Assembly (NCBI GenBank): GCA_944384065.1
Contig: CALWRY010000016.1
Span: 1-33,996, forward strand
Direction of reading: 5' to 3'
DNA: 33,996 nt
From: an uncultured Enterocloster sp.
Lineage (GTDB): Bacteria; Bacillota; Clostridia; Lachnospirales; Lachnospiraceae
Below are positions 31,672-33,996 of this stretch, one piece after another (the stretch's first letter is position 1; every line of letters starts with the position of its first letter). The notes under the pieces were generated by a model that did not search any database, was not told where the DNA came from, and worked only from the letters and a program-made list of their open reading frames with translations. The translations under genes and the position numbers were made by a program.

Positions 31672-32184
31672 CTAATTTCTTTTTACGTACCCAAGAGCCT
31701 GCTCCAGCGCCTCTTTTTCTTCATTTCCCAAAACAACCTCTGTGTGGCCTGCATCCACCTCCTTCAGATAGAGATAGCAGCCATTTCTGCTGTGCATGCA
31801 GTTCAGCACGAATCCTGTATTCGTATAGTCCAAGAGAGCAATTGCGAAACTTAAGGTTCCGCCCATCCCCTCAAATGCGTTATACCGTACAACTCCAAAC
31901 TTTTGAAAAGATGAACGAAATGTTCGGTTCAGCGTGCGGATGGAGTCCTTGGCCGCCCTGTTTTCCGCCTTCAGATTTTTGATCTCATCCAGCTCGTCCA
32001 GGATCATATCCTCCATTGTCTCCGCATCCTTGCCCCTCATAAAGTAGTCGTATTTTCTGTTCAAATGTCTCAGCTTTATCATCTGTGTGATTACCAGTAT
32101 GAGAAGCACTGCGCATAACACCATCAGCCCCAGCAGGATATACGCCGGGTCAAATGGAAGCTGATTCAAAATGCTGTTTTCCAT
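31672..32184 (-). CDS. DUF4446 family membrane-anchored protein
   Basis: The 170-residue protein has one N-terminal transmembrane helix (AYILLGLMVLCAVLLILVI), a coiled-coil stretch (about 60-90; LDELDEIKNLKAENRAAKDSI) and the conserved DUF4446 domain with FQKFGVVRYNAFEGMGGTLSFAIALLD and NGFVLN-like strands ending in HSRNGCYLYLKEV. DUF4446 genes stand next to parB in many Clostridia. The function is unknown; a link between chromosome segregation and the membrane is a guess from position. AAAGGAGAG precedes the start, 23 bp after parB. Confidence 0.88.
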   Translation of the reverse strand: MENSILNQLPFDPAYILLGLMVLCAVLLILVITQMIKLRHLNRKYDYFMRGKDAETMEDMILDELDEIKNLKAENRAAKDSIRTLNRTFRSSFQKFGVVRYNAFEGMGGTLSFAIALLDYTNTGFVLNCMHSRNGCYLYLKEVDAGHTEVVLGNEEKEALEQALGYVKRN

Positions 32185-32207
32185 TCTTTGTGTCTCTCCT
32201 TTTGTCC

Positions 32208-33125
32208 TCAGCGGATGGATTCTATCATCTCTACGATCCGCTCCAGCTCCGCTTCTGAGTAATATTCAATTTCAATACGCCCCTTGCTCTTATCCTTATT
32301 ATGGATGGTAACCTTTGTTCCCATAATTGTTTTCATTCTCTCCTCCAGCTCCTGAAAGATGAGAGAAAGGGCCTGATCCTTATTTTCACTCTTTTCGCTC
32401 CGAGAGATTGGCTTTCCCAGCTTTTTTACAAGCTTTTCCGTTTCTCTCACGCTTAATCCTTTGTCTGTTATCTCCTTTGCCGCTTTCTTCTGAAGAGCCT
32501 TGTCCTCCAATGACAAAAGGGCCCTGGCATGTCCGCTGGTAATCACTCCCTGAATAAGGAGATCTTGTATCTCCTCATCCAGCTTTAAAAGGCGCATGGA
32601 GTTTGTAATTGTAGCCCTGTTTTTAGAAACTCTGGCAGCAATTTCTTCCTGGGTCAAATTAAATTCCTTTATCAGCTGCTGATAGGCCTTGGCCTCTTCT
32701 ATTGGATTCAGATCCTCCCTCTGTACATTTTCAATCAGGGCTATCTCCATGGCCTTCTGCTTATCATACTCCCTGAGTACAACCGGAACCTCCTTAAGCC
32801 CCGCCAGCTTAGCCGCTCTCCATCTTCTCTCTCCCGCTATAATTTCGTAGGATGTCCCTTTTTTCTGTACCAGGATAGGCTGGAGGATCCCATAATTTTT
32901 TATTGATTCAGCCAGCTCTTTCAGCTCTTCCTCATTAAAATTTTTCCTCGGCTGTCCTCCGTTTGGCTCTATGAGGCTCACCTTTACAAGATGCTCGCCT
33001 CTCTCCATTTCCTCCCCATCTTTTTGAGTTGTTTTCTGCACCTTCGAGAGTTCCTCATTGCTCTCCCTTACTACATCCTCCCCAAATATAGCTCCAAGTC
33101 CTCTTCCTAAACCCTTTTTTGCCAT
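32208..33125 (-). CDS. parB: Chromosome-partitioning protein ParB (Spo0J)
   Basis: The 305-residue protein is a ParB/Spo0J CTPase that loads at parS sites and organises the origin region. It shows the N-terminal KKGLGRGLGAIFG, the CTP-binding domain with NGGQPRKNF and GERRWRA (98-104), the helix-turn-helix EIAARVSKNRATITNSMRLL (about 157-177) and a C-terminal dimer domain (IEIEYYSEAELERIVEMI). The start codon overlaps the parA stop by one base (TAATG), with GAGGAG upstream. No parS site (TGTTTCACGTGAAACA or close) is seen in this window. Confidence 0.96.
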   Translation of the reverse strand: MAKKGLGRGLGAIFGEDVVRESNEELSKVQKTTQKDGEEMERGEHLVKVSLIEPNGGQPRKNFNEEELKELAESIKNYGILQPILVQKKGTSYEIIAGERRWRAAKLAGLKEVPVVLREYDKQKAMEIALIENVQREDLNPIEEAKAYQQLIKEFNLTQEEIAARVSKNRATITNSMRLLKLDEEIQDLLIQGVITSGHARALLSLEDKALQKKAAKEITDKGLSVRETEKLVKKLGKPISRSEKSENKDQALSLIFQELEERMKTIMGTKVTIHNKDKSKGRIEIEYYSEAELERIVEMIESIR

Positions 33126-33895
33126 TATAATTCTTCTCCTCTGCTCATTACTTCTGCCGCCAACATGCGGTAGCTCTCCGCGCCGGTTGAGCGGGAGTCA
33201 TATAAATTGATCGAAAGCCCGTGGCTGGGCGCTTCCGCCAGCCTTACATTTCTTGGTATAATTGTCTTATATATAGTCCGGTTCAGATTATTTTTTACAC
33301 TCTCCACCACTTCGAGGGACAGATTCGTTCTCGCATCATACATTGTAAATACTACTCCCTCCAGTTCAAGCTGCGGATTAAGTTTTCTCTTTACAAGATC
33401 CACGGTTTTCAGCACCTGATTTAATCCTTCCAGCGCGTAATATTCACATTGAATGGGTACCAGAACGGTGTCAGCCGCTGTCAGCGCATTGATTGTTAAG
33501 ATATTCAGAGAAGGCGGACAGTCAATAATGATAAAATCATATGCATCCCTGACTTGCGCGAGATACTCTTTGAGAAGTTTTTCCTTTTCTTCCACTTCCT
33601 GAAATTCTATTTCTGCTCCCGCAAGATTCATGTCAGAGGGAAGTATGTCCAAGTTGTTCTGTATGTTCTTTATAATGCACGCATCTATGGGAGCTTCATC
33701 TACCAGCATATCATAAACTGTCCTCTGGAAATCCTCTCTCTCCAGCCCCAATCCGCTGCTTGCATTTCCCTGGGGATCAAAATCCACAAGCATAACATGC
33801 TGCCCTGCTTCCGCCAAGCAAGCGGATAGGTTAATAGCTGTTGTAGTCTTTCCGACTCCTCCTTTCTGATTGGCTATCGTTATGATTCTTCCCAT
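33125..33895 (-). CDS. parA: Chromosome-partitioning ATPase ParA (Soj)
   Basis: The 256-residue protein is a Walker-type ParA/Soj ATPase. It begins MGRIITIANQKGGVGKTTTA with the deviant Walker A motif (Lys11 and Lys16), then LVDFDPQGNASSGLG and the Walker B strand FIIIDCPPSL. It moves on DNA and is released by ParB to segregate origins and, in spore formers, affects initiation and sporulation. ATG at 33895 follows AAAGGAAAA; the extension to 33985 is untranslated. Together with parB and the DUF4446 gene it places this end near the replication origin. Confidence 0.95.
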   Translation of the reverse strand: MGRIITIANQKGGVGKTTTAINLSACLAEAGQHVMLVDFDPQGNASSGLGLEREDFQRTVYDMLVDEAPIDACIIKNIQNNLDILPSDMNLAGAEIEFQEVEEKEKLLKEYLAQVRDAYDFIIIDCPPSLNILTINALTAADTVLVPIQCEYYALEGLNQVLKTVDLVKRKLNPQLELEGVVFTMYDARTNLSLEVVESVKNNLNRTIYKTIIPRNVRLAEAPSHGLSINLYDSRSTGAESYRMLAAEVMSRGEEL

Positions 33896-33996
33896 AGTAT
33901 TTTTCCTTTCTGAAATCTCAATGATGTTAAGGTCGAAACTATATATTAGTTGCGCCCTGTACCTATAGTACCTTGAAAAATTCATATTTTGTAGTA
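33896..33996. other. parA upstream region at the window edge
   Basis: About 100 bp without a gene. It contains AACTATATATTAGTT (33937-33951), which resembles the permease operator palindrome minus one base, and a TACTATAGGTAC dyad (about 33960-33972). No promoter can be chosen with confidence. Confidence 0.35.

Noticed and set aside
33937-33951. AACTATATATTAGTT upstream of parA resembling the permease operator
   Set aside because: One base short of the palindrome and AT-rich; chance similarity cannot be excluded and no shared regulation is expected.
31672-33996. parS sites near parAB
   Set aside because: I looked for TGTTTCACGTGAAACA and close variants in the whole window and saw none; they may lie beyond the right edge.

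Overview
The window looks like chromosomal DNA of an anaerobic, endospore-forming Firmicute, most likely a Lachnospiraceae / Clostridium-cluster-XIVa type gut bacterium. The evidence is a cotJABC spore-coat operon, a ytvI-type sporulation membrane protein, AdhE under a Rex-type operator, a T-box and a SAM-I riboswitch, sigma-A promoters close to consensus, and strong AGGAGG ribosome sites. The right end carries parA-parB-DUF4446, which in such genomes usually lies close to the replication origin. The coding content is mostly housekeeping or core accessory; there are no tRNAs, rRNAs, CRISPR arrays, phage genes or transposase genes.

Layout. 1-3.6 kb: a 5'-truncated threonine aldolase remnant, then a divergent metal-resistance locus (ArsR-type repressor leftward; a small HMA metal chaperone and a P1B-type Zn/Cd ATPase rightward). 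3.6-7 kb: a possible broken small membrane ORF, a subtilase, aroD and an AraC regulator. 7-8.4 kb: a candidate small RNA and cotJABC. 8.5-10.9 kb: an AEC carrier and a LarA-type nickel racemase. 10.9-13.8 kb: gdhA and a membrane diguanylate cyclase. 13.8-15.7 kb: trpB2 behind a Trp-specific T-box. 15.7-18.5 kb: adhE. 18.6-21.6 kb: metK (SAM-I riboswitch) and murA. 21.9-25.6 kb: ytvI and a large secreted or anchored protein with a C39-like tail. 25.6-30.6 kb: a compact four-gene operon (permease, hydantoinase A-like protein, HExxH metallopeptidase, GntR regulator). 31-34 kb: a proline-rich repeat protein, DUF4446, parB and parA.

The most interesting signal is a family of modular, highly structured intergenic elements. 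There are three full copies (about 960-1113, 1504-1626 and 21630-21803) and one diverged half copy (about 21865-21933). They share an inverted terminal repeat (core GTTCAGACGGCGGG) and up to four internal hairpin modules. The main stem differs between copies but keeps its pairing, while its apical loop is almost invariant. Imperfect pairs are G-U wobbles on the strand that reads with the adjacent gene and A-C mismatches on the other strand. All three full copies lie in the same orientation relative to transcription: the arsR leader, the gap between the two metal-transport genes, and the murA leader. This pattern suggests a transcribed structured RNA element spread as a small non-autonomous mobile repeat. 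I could not compare it with any database.
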